A stretch of 32,867 bases of DNA from Streptomyces sp. rh34 (GTDB lineage Bacteria > Actinomycetota > Actinomycetes > Streptomycetales > Streptomycetaceae). Position numbers and translations under genes: made by a program. The notes below the pieces were generated by a model. The model was not told the origin of the DNA. It searched no databases and saw only the letters and a list, made by a program, of their open reading frames with translations. The stretch's first letter is position 1. Each line of letters opens with the position of its first letter. Positions 21,270 through 29,057 of this stretch are shown here, one piece after another. The stretch covers positions 1 through 32,867 of the forward strand of contig NZ_NTGZ01000057.1 of assembly GCF_002551245.1 (NCBI RefSeq). The letters are read 5' to 3'.

Positions 21270-23144
21270 TCAGCCGGGGTAGACCAGCGACGTGCCCTGT
21301 TTGAGGACCGTCTGCCAGTTGTCCCCCGGCGAGAGCTTCACTATGCCGTCGCTGGCGGTCTCCGCCATCAGCGGAAGCAGCTCGTCGTCCGCCGCGGCGA
21401 CCGACTGGACCTGGTTCACCCCGGGCAACGACCCCGAGGCCGACGTGGAGCCGTCCGCCTGCACGTAACGCACCTGCTGGACACCGCCCTCCTCCTTGCC
21501 GACGACCACCAGCCGGCTGCGTCCGGACCAGGAGATAGACGTCACGTCCGTGAGCTGCGGTGCGGCCTGGCGCAGGTCCTCGACCGAGACCTCGGGCACC
21601 ACGGCGGAGCCCCGGCGCTCGACCCGGCCGATGTTCAGCGTCGTACGGCCGTCCTTCCGCAGCAGCAGAGCGATCCGCACCCCGTCCGCGGACAGCCGCA
21701 GCTCCTCGATCCTGGCGCCGTCGAGGCCCGGCACCCGGACCTCCTGCGCCTCGCCCGCGCCCCCGGTCAGCCGCAGCAGCGCGGAACCGGCCGGATCGCG
21801 GTCGGCGACCCACAGGTCGCCGCGTCCGTCCCAGCTCGGCGACGACAGCCGGTCCGCGGCCTTCTTTCCCTTACTGCTGACGAGGGGATCGGCCAGTTCG
21901 CCCTCCGTCTCCAGGGACGACACGTAGAGGTGATGCCCGTCGGCGGAGACCGCGGCGGCCCGCTGTTCGTCCCGGGCCACCCCGACGGCACCCATCGGGA
22001 CGGCGCCCGCACCGAGCGGGCCGGTCACGGGCTCGGGCGTTCCGGTGCCGTCGGTGGCGCCGGGGATCCGCTCCACCTGCCCCTTCTCGTTGATGAAGTA
22101 CTGGCTGTCGTCCCCGTCGGAACCGTGGTCGGCGGAGAACTCCGGCCCGTCGTCGGCGTCCAGCGCGCAGAGCTGGCCCTTGCTTCCCTCCAGCTCCACC
22201 CGCTCGACCCGCGCCGAGGTCAGGTCCCGGAGCGTGAACAGCACCTGAGCGGCCATCATCCGGCAGGCACTCCGGTCCGCCGTGTCGGCCTTCCGGTTGA
22301 GCCGCACCTTCAGGACGTTCTGATCGTCCGGCGCCAGCGCGATGACGTCCTTGCGCAGGGTGGTCCCCGCCGGGAACCGGGAGTCGACCACGGGCCGCAG
22401 CCAGTTCGACGGCCCGGCGAGCAGCGTCCTGACGGTCTGAGCCGCGGTGTCCATGCGCGTGACCGGATCCGTACGGTTGCGTACGTGGACGGGGTCCGCG
22501 ACGAGCGTCAGCCGGCCGTTCGTCCGCCCGGTGGCGAAGTAGTACTTGTTCACGGAGCGGTAGAGCCGCTTGAAGTCGGACTGCCCGAGGAGCAGGCCGT
22601 CCGGCACGACGTCGATGCGCCACTCCTGCTTCCCCTCCGCCCCCTTCTCCTGCACCAGGTGCAGGGTCTGGGAGTAGTCGGCGGGCGCGAGCGGACGGTA
22701 GGAACTCTGGGCGTCGACCGCCGCCACCTTCTCGCCGGTCAGCGTGTAGGTCGTCTCCCTGGCCCGGTTGGCCCGGTTGCCCTCGTCGTGGAGCAGGGGG
22801 CCGCTGCGGTGGGGAGCCTGGGCGAGCACCGTGATGCCACCGCTCGGCTTCCAGGTGTTCCGGGCGGCGGCGCTCAGATACTTCCGGGTGGTCGCGAACG
22901 CGGGATCATCACTGGTCATCGACTCCAGGAAGCCGTCGACGATCTCGCTGGGCGGCGCGCCTTCCCGGGGCGCCACCGCGTACACCTGCACCTGGGAGTC
23001 CCCCGGCTGCGAGGCGTCGACCGCCTTGACGTCCCCGGTCACCGGCATCGAGCCGCACCCGGCCAGCACGACGATGCCGCAGACCAGCAGCGCGGACATC
23101 CGCGCCGCCCGTCCTCGGCCGCCCGGACGGCGGTCAGTACCCAC
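21270..23144 (-). CDS. lpqB: Lipoprotein LpqB, MtrAB-associated, with GerMN domain
   Basis: 624 residues from the GTG at 23144, nine bases behind AGGAGG; the start overlaps the end of mtrB by 11 bp. The signal peptide has a basic n-region, a hydrophobic core MSALLVCGIVVLAG and the lipobox VLAGC with lipidated Cys30. Next come an LpqB N-terminal region and a GerMN domain (near VRTLLAGPSNWLRPVVDSRFPAGTTL), then a C-terminal beta-propeller-like half (SADGHHLYVSSLE, SWDGRGDLWVADRD, SWSGRSRLVVVGKE). In mycobacteria LpqB binds the outside part of MtrB and tunes MtrA signalling, growth and cell-wall behaviour. Gene order and translational overlap fit the same role here. Confidence 0.95.
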   Translation of the reverse strand: MGTDRRPGGRGRAARMSALLVCGIVVLAGCGSMPVTGDVKAVDASQPGDSQVQVYAVAPREGAPPSEIVDGFLESMTSDDPAFATTRKYLSAAARNTWKPSGGITVLAQAPHRSGPLLHDEGNRANRARETTYTLTGEKVAAVDAQSSYRPLAPADYSQTLHLVQEKGAEGKQEWRIDVVPDGLLLGQSDFKRLYRSVNKYYFATGRTNGRLTLVADPVHVRNRTDPVTRMDTAAQTVRTLLAGPSNWLRPVVDSRFPAGTTLRKDVIALAPDDQNVLKVRLNRKADTADRSACRMMAAQVLFTLRDLTSARVERVELEGSKGQLCALDADDGPEFSADHGSDGDDSQYFINEKGQVERIPGATDGTGTPEPVTGPLGAGAVPMGAVGVARDEQRAAAVSADGHHLYVSSLETEGELADPLVSSKGKKAADRLSSPSWDGRGDLWVADRDPAGSALLRLTGGAGEAQEVRVPGLDGARIEELRLSADGVRIALLLRKDGRTTLNIGRVERRGSAVVPEVSVEDLRQAAPQLTDVTSISWSGRSRLVVVGKEEGGVQQVRYVQADGSTSASGSLPGVNQVQSVAAADDELLPLMAETASDGIVKLSPGDNWQTVLKQGTSLVYPG

Positions 23145-25173
23145 GGGTGGTGTCCTCCTGGTCGGAATCGAGTACGCCGTCGACCGAACGATTGCCGGGG
23201 CGCTCCTGGGCCGGGCGCGCCACGACACGTGCCCCGTTGCCGGGCAGCGCTGCGGGGTGCACCGACGAGGGGGCGCCGTTGCGGACGGCGGGGCCGCGGC
23301 CGGGCACGGGCAGCGGCGAACGCTCGCCGGCCCCGGGCTGGGGCGGCACGGACATCAGCCGGTGGCCGTCCGACGCGCCCGCCCCGGCCTCGTCACGTTC
23401 CCGGTTGCCCCGGTTGCGCCGCGAGTCCTCGGGCTCCAGCGGTATCGGCGAGCCACGCAGAGGCTCGTCCGCCGTACGCGGCAGGGTCAGCCTGAACTGC
23501 GAGCCGCCGCCCGGCTCGCCCCAGGCCTGGAGCCAGCCGCCGTGCAGCCGGGCGTCCTCCACGGCGATCGACAGGCCGAGACCCGTCCCGCCGGTCGTCC
23601 GGGCCCGCGCCGGGTCGGCACGCCAGAACCGGTTGAAGACCCGGGTCGCCTCGCCGGGCTTGAGCCCGACCCCGTAGTCCCGGACGGCCACGGCGACCGC
23701 GCCCTGGGCCACGCCCATCCGCACCACGACGTCCCGGCCCTCACCGTGCTCGACGGCGTTGACCACGAGGTTGCGCAGGACGCGTTCGACGCGGCGGGCA
23801 TCGGCCTCGGCTATCACCGGCTGTTCGTCGCCGACGACCAGGATCCGGGTGCCCTTGCGCTCGGCGAGCGGCTCGGCGCCACCGATCACCCGGTGCACCA
23901 CGGTCCGCAGGTCTATCGGCTCGGCCTCCAGGGCCGCGGCGCCCGCGTCGAACCGGCTGATCTCCAGCAGATCGGCGAGCAGCGACTCGAACCGGTCGAG
24001 CTGGTCGCCCAGCAGCTCGGCGGAGCGCGCGGTGACGGGGTCGAAGTCGGCGCGCGCCTCGTGGATGACGTCGGCGGCCATCCTGACGGTCGTGAGAGGG
24101 GTTCGCAGCTCGTGCGAGACGTCGGAGACGAAGCGCCGCTGCATCCGGGAGAGCTCCTCCAGTTGCTGGATCTTCAGCTGGAGGTTCTGGGCCATCTTGT
24201 TGAAGGCCTCGCCGAGCCGGGCGATGTCGTCCTCGCCGGTGACCTTCATCCGTTCCTGCAGCTTGCCCGCGGAGAGCCGCTCGGCGATGCCGGCGGCCAT
24301 CCGCACCGGTGTGACGACCTGCCGCACCACGAACCAGGCGATGGCTCCGAGCAGCACGACGACGAACAGTCCGGCGGTCGCCAGGGTCGTCTTGACCAGT
24401 GTCAGAGACTTCTCCTCCTGCGTGAGCGGGAAGAGGTAGTAGAGCTCGTAGGGCTGTTGGTCGATGTCGTAGAGCCGCTTGCCGACGACGAGGCCCGGCT
24501 GCGCCTCCGTGCCGTACGAGTACCGGATCTCGGAGTACGTCTGGAACGCGCCCTGCTCGCTGCTCACGTCCCGCCGCAGGCGCTCGGGCACGCTGGACGC
24601 CTCGACGCTGCCCGAACCGCGCGCGGCACGGCTGCTCGCTCCCTCGGTCACCGAGTCGACGCTGAGCGCCACCACGTTGAAGGCGTTCTTGCCGCCGCTG
24701 GCGAGCTGGTCGACGAGCTCGGTACGCCAGGAGGTGCTCCCGGTCATACCGTCGGTGCGCTCGCTCCCCTGCCCGTCGGGGGCGAGGGGGGCGTTGGCCT
24801 TTTCCTGGGCCGCGGCGAAACCGCCGGCGGCCTGGGTCTGGGCGGCCGTGCCCTTGGCTTCGAGCAGGCCATTGCGCACCTGGCCGATGACGACGAAGCC
24901 GAGCAGCAGCACGACGCCGATCGACATCAGCAAGGTGCCCGCGACGACGCGGAGCTGCAGATTGCGCCGCCACAACCGGACGGCGGGCAGCAACGGACGG
25001 CGCACCCACCGCATCAGCAACCGCGGTACGGGCCCACCGGGTGCCCGGTCCTCGAACAGCCGGCCGCCCCGCAGGAAACGGCTCATACGTGACGCCTTCC
25101 GTCCCGGGCCGGCAGCCCGCTCCGTACGGACTCCCGGCTCACCGGGCCCCGGAGCAGCGCTGCCTCGGGCCAT
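23134..25173 (-). CDS. mtrB: Sensor histidine kinase MtrB
   Basis: 679 residues from the ATG at 25173, one base after the mtrA stop, so coupled to mtrA; an internal ATG at residue 30 (MSRFLRGGRLF) is an alternative. Membrane segments are at about 76-98 and 262-283, enclosing an extracytoplasmic sensor of about 165 residues. HAMP follows (about 284-337), then the dimerisation box VSDVSHELRTPLTTV with His354, and the ATPase boxes RVLRNLVVNAVEHGEG, RDYGVGLKPGEATRVFNRFWR and GTGLGLSIAVEDARLHGG. The last roughly 110 residues are Pro/Gly/Arg-rich and disordered, a feature of streptomycete MtrB that is longer than in mycobacteria. It phosphorylates MtrA and partners with LpqB. Confidence 0.96.
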   Translation of the reverse strand: MARGSAAPGPGEPGVRTERAAGPGRKASRMSRFLRGGRLFEDRAPGGPVPRLLMRWVRRPLLPAVRLWRRNLQLRVVAGTLLMSIGVVLLLGFVVIGQVRNGLLEAKGTAAQTQAAGGFAAAQEKANAPLAPDGQGSERTDGMTGSTSWRTELVDQLASGGKNAFNVVALSVDSVTEGASSRAARGSGSVEASSVPERLRRDVSSEQGAFQTYSEIRYSYGTEAQPGLVVGKRLYDIDQQPYELYYLFPLTQEEKSLTLVKTTLATAGLFVVVLLGAIAWFVVRQVVTPVRMAAGIAERLSAGKLQERMKVTGEDDIARLGEAFNKMAQNLQLKIQQLEELSRMQRRFVSDVSHELRTPLTTVRMAADVIHEARADFDPVTARSAELLGDQLDRFESLLADLLEISRFDAGAAALEAEPIDLRTVVHRVIGGAEPLAERKGTRILVVGDEQPVIAEADARRVERVLRNLVVNAVEHGEGRDVVVRMGVAQGAVAVAVRDYGVGLKPGEATRVFNRFWRADPARARTTGGTGLGLSIAVEDARLHGGWLQAWGEPGGGSQFRLTLPRTADEPLRGSPIPLEPEDSRRNRGNRERDEAGAGASDGHRLMSVPPQPGAGERSPLPVPGRGPAVRNGAPSSVHPAALPGNGARVVARPAQERPGNRSVDGVLDSDQEDTTRGY

Positions 25174-25174
25174 C

Positions 25175-25864
25175 TCAGCTCGGTCCGGCCTTGTAGCCGA
25201 CGCCTCGGACCGTCACGACGATCTCCGGCCGTTCCGGGTCTTTCTCGACCTTGGAACGCAGACGCTGAACATGCACATTCACCAGGCGGGTGTCGGCCGC
25301 GTGGCGGTAACCCCACACCTGTTCCAGCAGGACCTCACGGGTGAAGACCTGCCACGGCTTGCGGGCGAGCGCGACCAGCAGGTCGAACTCCAGCGGAGTC
25401 AGGGCAATGGACTGCCCCTCCCGCTTCACGGAGTGGCCGGCCACGTCGATGACCAGGTCACCGATGGTCAACTGCTCCGGCGCGGGCTCTTCGGACCTCC
25501 GCAGACGTGCCCTGATCCGGGCAACCAACTCCTTAGGTTTGAACGGCTTGACGATGTAGTCGTCGGCCCCTGATTCCAGGCCGACCACGACATCGACGGT
25601 GTCGCTCTTGGCAGTGAGCATGACGATCGGCACACCGGACTCGGCCCTGATCAGCCTGCACACCTCGATGCCGTCCCTTCCGGGCAGCATGAGGTCGAGC
25701 AGCACCAGGTCCGGCTTGGCCTCACGAAATGCGGCCAGTGCCTTGTCGCCGTCCGCTACGAACGACGGCTCGAAACCTTCTCCACGCAGCACAATCCCGA
25801 GCATCTCGGCCAGTGCGGTGTCGTCGTCGACGACAAGGACGCGTCCCTTCATAATCGACATCAT
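25175..25864 (-). CDS. mtrA: OmpR-family response regulator MtrA
   Basis: 229 residues from the ATG at 25864 (MMSIMKGRVLVVDDD); ATGs at 25861 and 25852 are alternatives. Receiver domain with Asp13-15 acidic cluster, phospho-acceptor Asp57 in LVLLDLMLPGRDG, MLTAKSD and the conserved Lys in YIVKPFKPKELVARIRARLRR. C-terminal winged helix with TPLEFDLLVALARKPWQVFTREVLLEQVWGY and VHVQRLRSKVEKDPERPEIVVTVRGVGYKAG. Very close to what I remember of streptomycete MtrA. MtrA controls cell-wall, division and DNA replication genes in mycobacteria, and development and antibiotic genes in Streptomyces. It starts four bases after the mtnA stop, so part of its expression must come from the mtnA promoter unless a promoter lies inside mtnA. 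Confidence 0.97.
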   Translation of the reverse strand: MMSIMKGRVLVVDDDTALAEMLGIVLRGEGFEPSFVADGDKALAAFREAKPDLVLLDLMLPGRDGIEVCRLIRAESGVPIVMLTAKSDTVDVVVGLESGADDYIVKPFKPKELVARIRARLRRSEEPAPEQLTIGDLVIDVAGHSVKREGQSIALTPLEFDLLVALARKPWQVFTREVLLEQVWGYRHAADTRLVNVHVQRLRSKVEKDPERPEIVVTVRGVGYKAGPS

Positions 25865-25867
25865 CCC

Positions 25868-25884
25868 ATTAGCTAATCGTTACC
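25868..25884 (-). promoter_or_regulatory. Palindrome and GGTAACG box at the mtnA-mtrA junction
   Basis: ATTAGCTAAT (25868-25877) is a perfect 10-bp palindrome, followed on the plus strand by CGTTACC (25878-25884; GGTAACG in gene sense). It spans the mtnA stop and ends four bases from the mtrA start. AT-rich words are rare in this genome. GTAAC-type boxes resemble those reported for MtrA; autoregulation is a guess. Confidence 0.35.
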
Positions 25885-27011
25885 TGCGATGACCTGGCAC
25901 ACAGCTCTGCCAGTCCGGCCCCCGTGACCGGGGAAACAGCACCCTCCTCGGTGACGATCGCCGTGATCAGTTCCGGCGGCGTGACGTCGAAAGCCGGGTT
26001 GTACGCCGGGGCCCCGAGGGGTGCGACGACCATCCCGCCTCCGCCGCCGGCCGATACACCCCACGCGGGTGTGAGCTCCGTCACTTCCCTCCCGGAGCGC
26101 TGCTCGACGACGATCGATGTGCCGTCCGAAGTCTCCAGATCCACCGTCGTCGTCGGCGCCACCACGATGAAGGGCACGTGGTGGTACTTCGCGAGCACGG
26201 CCAGCGGATAGCTTCCCACCTTGTTGGCCACCGAGCCGTCCGCGGCGATGCGGTCCGCCCCTATGAGCACCGCATCCACCTCCCCGGCCGCGAACAGGGA
26301 CCCCGCCGCGTTGTCCGTGAGCAGGGTGTACGCCAGACCGCTGCGCGCCGCCTCGTACGCGGTCAGCCGGGCCCCCTGGAGCAGCGGCCGCGTCTCGTCC
26401 ACCCACAGCCGTCGCAACCGCCCCTGCCGGTGCGCCCGCAACGCCACGGCGAACGCCGTCCCCTCGCCGCCGGAGACCAGCGCCCCGGTGTTGCAGTGGG
26501 TCAGCAGCCGGTAGGCGCGGCCCGGCAACAGCTCCTCGAGCAACGCCTCGCCGTACTCCGCCATACGCCTGCTGGCCCGGGCATCCTCCCGGTGCAGCGC
26601 CCGCGCCTCGGCCAGCGCCGCCGCAGCGGCGGCCTCGTCCCCCTCTCCCTTGCCGGAGGCCCCCCAGTAGGCCGCCGCCACCCGCCGCACCCCGTAACCG
26701 AGGTTCACCGCGGTGGGGCGCGCCCCCTCCAGGAGACCGGCCGCCTCCGCGACGTCGAAGCCCCGCGCCGCGGCGAGCGCCACCCCGTAGCCCCCGGCGA
26801 TCCCGAGCAGCGGAGCCCCTCGCACCGCCAGTGTCCGGATCGCCCGCACCAGCGCGGGCACGTCGGTGCACACCAGCTCGACCTCCTCGGCGGGCAGCCG
26901 CGTCTGGTCGAGAAGCACCAGTACGGGACCTTCCGGAGGCTCGTCCCAGCGAAGTACGGAAAGCGCGGGAGGCTCGCGGCCCACCGTCGATTGCGCGTCC
27001 TGATCAGCCAT
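25869..27011 (-). CDS. mtnA: S-methyl-5-thioribose-1-phosphate isomerase
   Basis: 380 residues from the ATG at 27011 (MADQDAQSTV). The enzyme converts methylthioribose-1-phosphate to methylthioribulose-1-phosphate in the methionine salvage pathway. Family marks: LLDQTRLPAEEVELVCTD, the phosphate-binding RGAPLLGIAGGYG (64-76), THCNTGAL with the catalytic Cys173, and LIGADRIAADGSVANKVGS with the catalytic Asp253. A non-conserved Gly/Ala/Glu-rich loop lies at about 117-135. It could be confused with eIF2B-alpha-like proteins, but both catalytic residues are present. No other salvage gene is in the window. Instead it heads the mtrA-mtrB-lpqB chain, only four bases from mtrA. SD upstream is weak (GGGCGG). 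Confidence 0.94.
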   Translation of the reverse strand: MADQDAQSTVGREPPALSVLRWDEPPEGPVLVLLDQTRLPAEEVELVCTDVPALVRAIRTLAVRGAPLLGIAGGYGVALAAARGFDVAEAAGLLEGARPTAVNLGYGVRRVAAAYWGASGKGEGDEAAAAAALAEARALHREDARASRRMAEYGEALLEELLPGRAYRLLTHCNTGALVSGGEGTAFAVALRAHRQGRLRRLWVDETRPLLQGARLTAYEAARSGLAYTLLTDNAAGSLFAAGEVDAVLIGADRIAADGSVANKVGSYPLAVLAKYHHVPFIVVAPTTTVDLETSDGTSIVVEQRSGREVTELTPAWGVSAGGGGGMVVAPLGAPAYNPAFDVTPPELITAIVTEEGAVSPVTGAGLAELCARSSQVTIS

Positions 27012-27151
27012 CCGCCCAGTCTGCCCGGTGCGCCGCCCGCACATGAAGGCGTGGAGGAGACAGAGCGGCTGGTCCGCCCCGGACCTACGCGTGGCACGAT
27101 GGCTGCCAACCTGCCGCCCCGATGAGCGGTCAGGACGGTGAAGGAGCGAGA

Positions 27152-28363
27152 ATGAACGACTCTCCGGGCTGGGCGTCGCCCGGATCTGCCCCCTCCGACG
27201 GCAAGGAGACGGCGATCCCCCGCCCCTCCGAACCTCAGGACGGGAGCGGCCCGACGGGGCAGTGGTCCCCCGAGCAGCCGCCCCCCGGGCAGTGGTCCCC
27301 ACCGAGCAACCCCGGCAGCGGCCCCGGAACACGGCCGCCCGCCCCCGGCTGGGGCGGTGGCCCGCAGCGACAGGGCTGGGCAGGACCGCCGCCGGCCGCG
27401 AAGCCCGGCGTCATCCCGCTGCGCCCCCTGAGCCTCGGCGAGATCCTCGACGGCTCCGTCTCCGCCCTGCGCGCCCACTGGCGTACCGCACTCGGCTTCA
27501 GTCTCGCGGTCTCGGTGGTCACCCAGGTCGCCGTCATCCTCATGCAGCGCTATCTGCTGCCGGAACCGACCTCCGTCGACCCGAACGCCACCGGTACCGA
27601 GGCCCTCCGCCAGGCCACCGACTCCGCCCGGTCGACACTGATCTCCCTGGCCCCGGCCTCCCTCGTCACGATGATCGCCACGCTCTTCACCGCGTCGATC
27701 ATCACCGTGGTCATCAGCCGCTCGGTGCTGGGCCGTCCCACCACGCTCTCCGGCGCCTGGGCAGAGGCCCGCCCCCGCGTCCTCCCGCTGCTCGGGCTGA
27801 CCGTGCTGGTGGCCCTGATCATGGCCGCGATCATGACCGTGGGCATCGGCCCCGGCCTGCTGCTGGGCTCCGAGGCAGGCGCGGCACTCGCCTTCCTCGG
27901 CTTCGCCGCCGCCTGCGTCGTGATGCTCTGGCTGAACGTCAGCTTCGCACTCGCCGCCCCCGCACTGATGCTGGAACGACAGAGCATCGTGGCCGCGCTG
28001 CGCAGGTCGGCGAAGCTGGTCCGCGGCGCGTGGTGGCGCACCTTCGGAATCCTCGCCCTGACCTGGCTGCTGACCTTCCTGCTGACGTTCCTCGTCTCCA
28101 TTCCGTTCGGCATCATCGCGGTGATCGCCGACGGAACCGACGTCAGCGAGTTCTTCAGCGGCACCGCCCCTTCCTTCGGCTGGCCGTTCCTGATCGTCAC
28201 CGGCATCGGCGAAGTGATCGTCTCGACACTGATCTACCCCTTCGTCGCCGGCGTGATGGCCCTCCTCTACGTGGACCAGCGCATCCGTCGCGAAGCACTG
28301 GACCTCGACCTCGCACGGGCCGCCGGTCTGCCCGGCTACGGCGCCGACACCCCCGGGAGCTGA
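27152..28363 (+). CDS. Membrane protein with Pro/Gly-rich N-terminus, first gene of the MoxR operon
   Basis: 403 residues from the ATG at 27152, chosen because AAGGAG stands five bases upstream; an ATG at 27122 lacks an SD. Residues 1-85 are Pro/Gly/Gln-rich and probably disordered, with GQWSP repeated twice. The conserved cytosolic lead VIPLRPLSLGEILDGSVSALRAHWR follows, then about six membrane segments between roughly residues 108 and 380. The pattern LSLGEILDGSVSALRAHW plus an amphipathic RRSAKLVRGAWWRTFGILALTWLL resembles glycerophosphodiester phosphodiesterase membrane-domain-like proteins, a fold without known catalysis. It leads four genes of the MoxR/DUF58 type, four bases before the DUF4129 gene, so it is likely a membrane part of that system. 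It is divergent from mtnA. Confidence 0.82.
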   Translation: MNDSPGWASPGSAPSDGKETAIPRPSEPQDGSGPTGQWSPEQPPPGQWSPPSNPGSGPGTRPPAPGWGGGPQRQGWAGPPPAAKPGVIPLRPLSLGEILDGSVSALRAHWRTALGFSLAVSVVTQVAVILMQRYLLPEPTSVDPNATGTEALRQATDSARSTLISLAPASLVTMIATLFTASIITVVISRSVLGRPTTLSGAWAEARPRVLPLLGLTVLVALIMAAIMTVGIGPGLLLGSEAGAALAFLGFAAACVVMLWLNVSFALAAPALMLERQSIVAALRRSAKLVRGAWWRTFGILALTWLLTFLLTFLVSIPFGIIAVIADGTDVSEFFSGTAPSFGWPFLIVTGIGEVIVSTLIYPFVAGVMALLYVDQRIRREALDLDLARAAGLPGYGADTPGS

Positions 28364-28367
28364 TGCG

Positions 28368-29057
28368 GTGTCGGAGGCGGGGGGCATCACCACCACACGG
28401 CGGGGCTCGGCATCGGGCGACATACCCGTGGACACTCCACGCCTCCCCGCACGGGAGGCGGCCGAGAGCGAGCTGTCCAAGCCGATGTACCACGAGAACG
28501 ACCCGAACTTCCTCCAGCGTGCCCTGAACCAGTTCTGGGACTGGGTCGCCGGAGTATTCGACGCCGCCGCGGGCGCCGCCCCCGGCGGCCCTGCCGGACT
28601 CGCCGTCCTGGTCGTCATCGTCGTCGGCCTTGCCGCCGCCCTCTGGTGGCGGCTCGGCACCCCGCAACGCTCCTCCCGGAGCACGGACGCTCTCTTCGAC
28701 AGCGACGGCCCCCGCAGCGCGGCCCAGCACCGCGCCGCCGCCGAAACACACGCCGCGGCTCTGCGCTGGACCGAGGCCGTCCAGGAACGCATGCGTGCCA
28801 TCGTCCGGTCCCTGGAGGAACGCGCCCTGCTCGACCCCCGCCCCGGCCGCACAGCGGACGAAGCCGCGGCCGAAGCGGGCCGTACCCTGCCCGAGCACAC
28901 CGCCCGGCTGCGCGCCGCCGCCCGGACCTTCGACGACGTGACATACGGGGGCCGCACCGCGGACCAGCCGACATACCTGTCCCTGCGCACCCTCGACCTC
29001 GAACTCGACGAAGCAAAGCCGCTGCTGCCCGGAACCTCCCGAGGAGCCACCGGATGA
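28368..29057 (+). CDS. DUF4129 domain-containing membrane protein
   Basis: 229 residues from the GTG at 28368, with GGGAG eight bases upstream. A polar N-terminal stretch of about 60 residues contains the family block ELSKPMYHENDPNFLQRALNQFWDWVAGVFD. One clear membrane helix follows (AGLAVLVVIVVGLAAALWW, about 77-95). The cytosolic C-terminal DUF4129 domain runs ALRWTEAVQERMRAIVRSLEERALLDPRPGRTADEAAAEAG, then RTFDDVTYGGRTADQPTYLSLRTLDLEL. DUF4129 proteins often sit beside MoxR and DUF58 genes or fused to transglutaminase-like proteins; no biochemical role is firmly known. Its stop overlaps the next start (ATGA), showing translational coupling. Confidence 0.87.
   Translation: MSEAGGITTTRRGSASGDIPVDTPRLPAREAAESELSKPMYHENDPNFLQRALNQFWDWVAGVFDAAAGAAPGGPAGLAVLVVIVVGLAAALWWRLGTPQRSSRSTDALFDSDGPRSAAQHRAAAETHAAALRWTEAVQERMRAIVRSLEERALLDPRPGRTADEAAAEAGRTLPEHTARLRAAARTFDDVTYGGRTADQPTYLSLRTLDLELDEAKPLLPGTSRGATG

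Noticed and set aside
20490..23495. Open frame of about 1,000 codons antisense to comF and lpqB
   Set aside because: Runs across two real genes on the opposite strand and reads as Arg/Pro/Gly-rich low complexity.
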